A program made the position numbers and the translations under genes. This document shows positions 63,748-64,000 of a stretch of DNA of 64,000 bases, one piece after another (within the stretch, counting starts at the first letter, position 1; each line of letters opens with the position of its first letter). The notes under the pieces are model-generated. The model saw only the letters and a list, made by a program, of their open reading frames with translations. It did not search any database and was not told the origin of the DNA. The stretch comes from Corynebacterium hansenii (GTDB lineage: Bacteria; Actinomycetota; Actinomycetes; Mycobacteriales; Mycobacteriaceae): the NCBI RefSeq assembly GCF_030408795.1, contig NZ_CP047211.1, positions 558,001 through 622,000 of the forward strand. The letters are read 5' to 3'.

Positions 63748-64000
63748 ATGGCAATCGCCGACATCAAGGCCTATTCGCACCTGTCCGAGGAAGACGTCGC
63801 CGAGATCGGGCGCCGCTTCGAGGCCATCGCCGCGGAGCACCGCGCCACCCTGGGGCCGAAGGACGCCCGCTACATCCGCACCCTCATCCGCGTGCAGCGC
63901 GGCCTGGAGGTCGCGGGCCGCAGCCTGCTGATGCTCCCGACCCTGGGCATGGCCCTGGACAAGGCCGGCTACAAGACCCGCAAGGGCGGCCTGCTGCCGC
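63748..64000 (+). CDS. desA3: Fatty-acid (stearoyl-CoA type) desaturase, 3' end beyond window
   Basis: Only the first 84 codons are visible. MAIADIKAYSHLSEEDVAEIGRRFEAIAAEH and KDARYIRTLIRVQRGLEVAGRSLLMLPT match the N-terminus of DesA3-like membrane desaturases, which insert a delta-9 double bond into long acyl-CoA; the His-box region is off the window. GGAGA precedes ATG 63748. It lies 27 bp after the reductase stop, one operon. Confidence 0.85.
   Translation, partial: MAIADIKAYSHLSEEDVAEIGRRFEAIAAEHRATLGPKDARYIRTLIRVQRGLEVAGRSLLMLPTLGMALDKAGYKTRKGGLLP

Overview
The window is a contiguous, very GC-rich piece of an actinobacterial chromosome. Gene content and order point to the Mycobacteriales and most likely to a high-GC Corynebacterium. 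Evidence: an mtrA-mtrB-lpqB-comF-hpf-secA block; an lcp / rmlD / wbbL / manC / whiB2 / DUF3499 / pmm / TobH-like / manA block in the same relative order as M. tuberculosis Rv3267-Rv3255c but without the F420 genes fbiA/fbiB; and pgi, chorismate mutase, pcrA, an M23 peptidase and purN-purH in a corynebacterial-type order. No rRNA, tRNA, CRISPR array or insertion sequence was recognised. Species assignment is inference.

Layout. 1-9.1 kb: pgi (cut by the left edge), a secreted multi-domain Ig-like protein, a succinate-semialdehyde-type dehydrogenase, GTP-dependent PEP carboxykinase, an MFS permease and chorismate mutase. 9.2-17.4 kb: helicase PcrA, a hotdog-fold protein, a secreted M23 peptidase, a DUF6350 membrane protein, purN and purH. 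17.4-35.5 kb: an acyl-CoA and leucine-catabolism island, made of a TetR regulator, a flavin monooxygenase, a long-chain acyl-CoA ligase, biotin-dependent carboxylase subunits (AccD1/AccA1 type), acyl-CoA dehydrogenase, MaoC-type hydratase, CitE-type lyase, acyl-CoA ligase, ScoA/ScoB, thiolase, a second CitE and a second acyl-CoA ligase. 35.5-48.4 kb: cell-envelope sugar and linkage genes (LCP, RmlD, WbbL, GDP-mannose/NDP-sugar genes, WhiB2), interrupted by a DUF222/HNH (13E12-type) gene. 48.4-58.3 kb: a lipoprotein, a DUF4259 protein, sahH-tmk, mtrA-mtrB-lpqB, comF, hpf and a small membrane protein. 58.4-64 kb: secA, three small conserved genes, and an electron-transfer reductase followed by a fatty-acid desaturase cut by the right edge.

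How the genes work together. The acyl-CoA island can be read as a complete route from isovaleryl-CoA to acetyl-CoA: dehydrogenase, methylcrotonyl-CoA carboxylase, methylglutaconyl-CoA hydratase, HMG-CoA lyase (CitE type), 3-oxoacid CoA-transferase, thiolase. Four related 16-bp sites of the form GTTAAT-N4-ATTAAC lie in front of the TetR gene, the carboxylase operon and the last ligase, and are the best candidates for its operators. The envelope block supplies rhamnose/mannose donors and the linkage-unit transferases.

Two genome-level signals stand out. One is an 11-bp word, CGTCGYAAAGC, present eleven times on both strands, mostly just after stop codons and twice as an inverted pair. The other is a recurrent TANNNT box placed 7-9 nt before a start codon, suggesting many leaderless transcripts. 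The PEP carboxykinase also carries Ser in place of the signature Cys of its nucleotide-binding loop.
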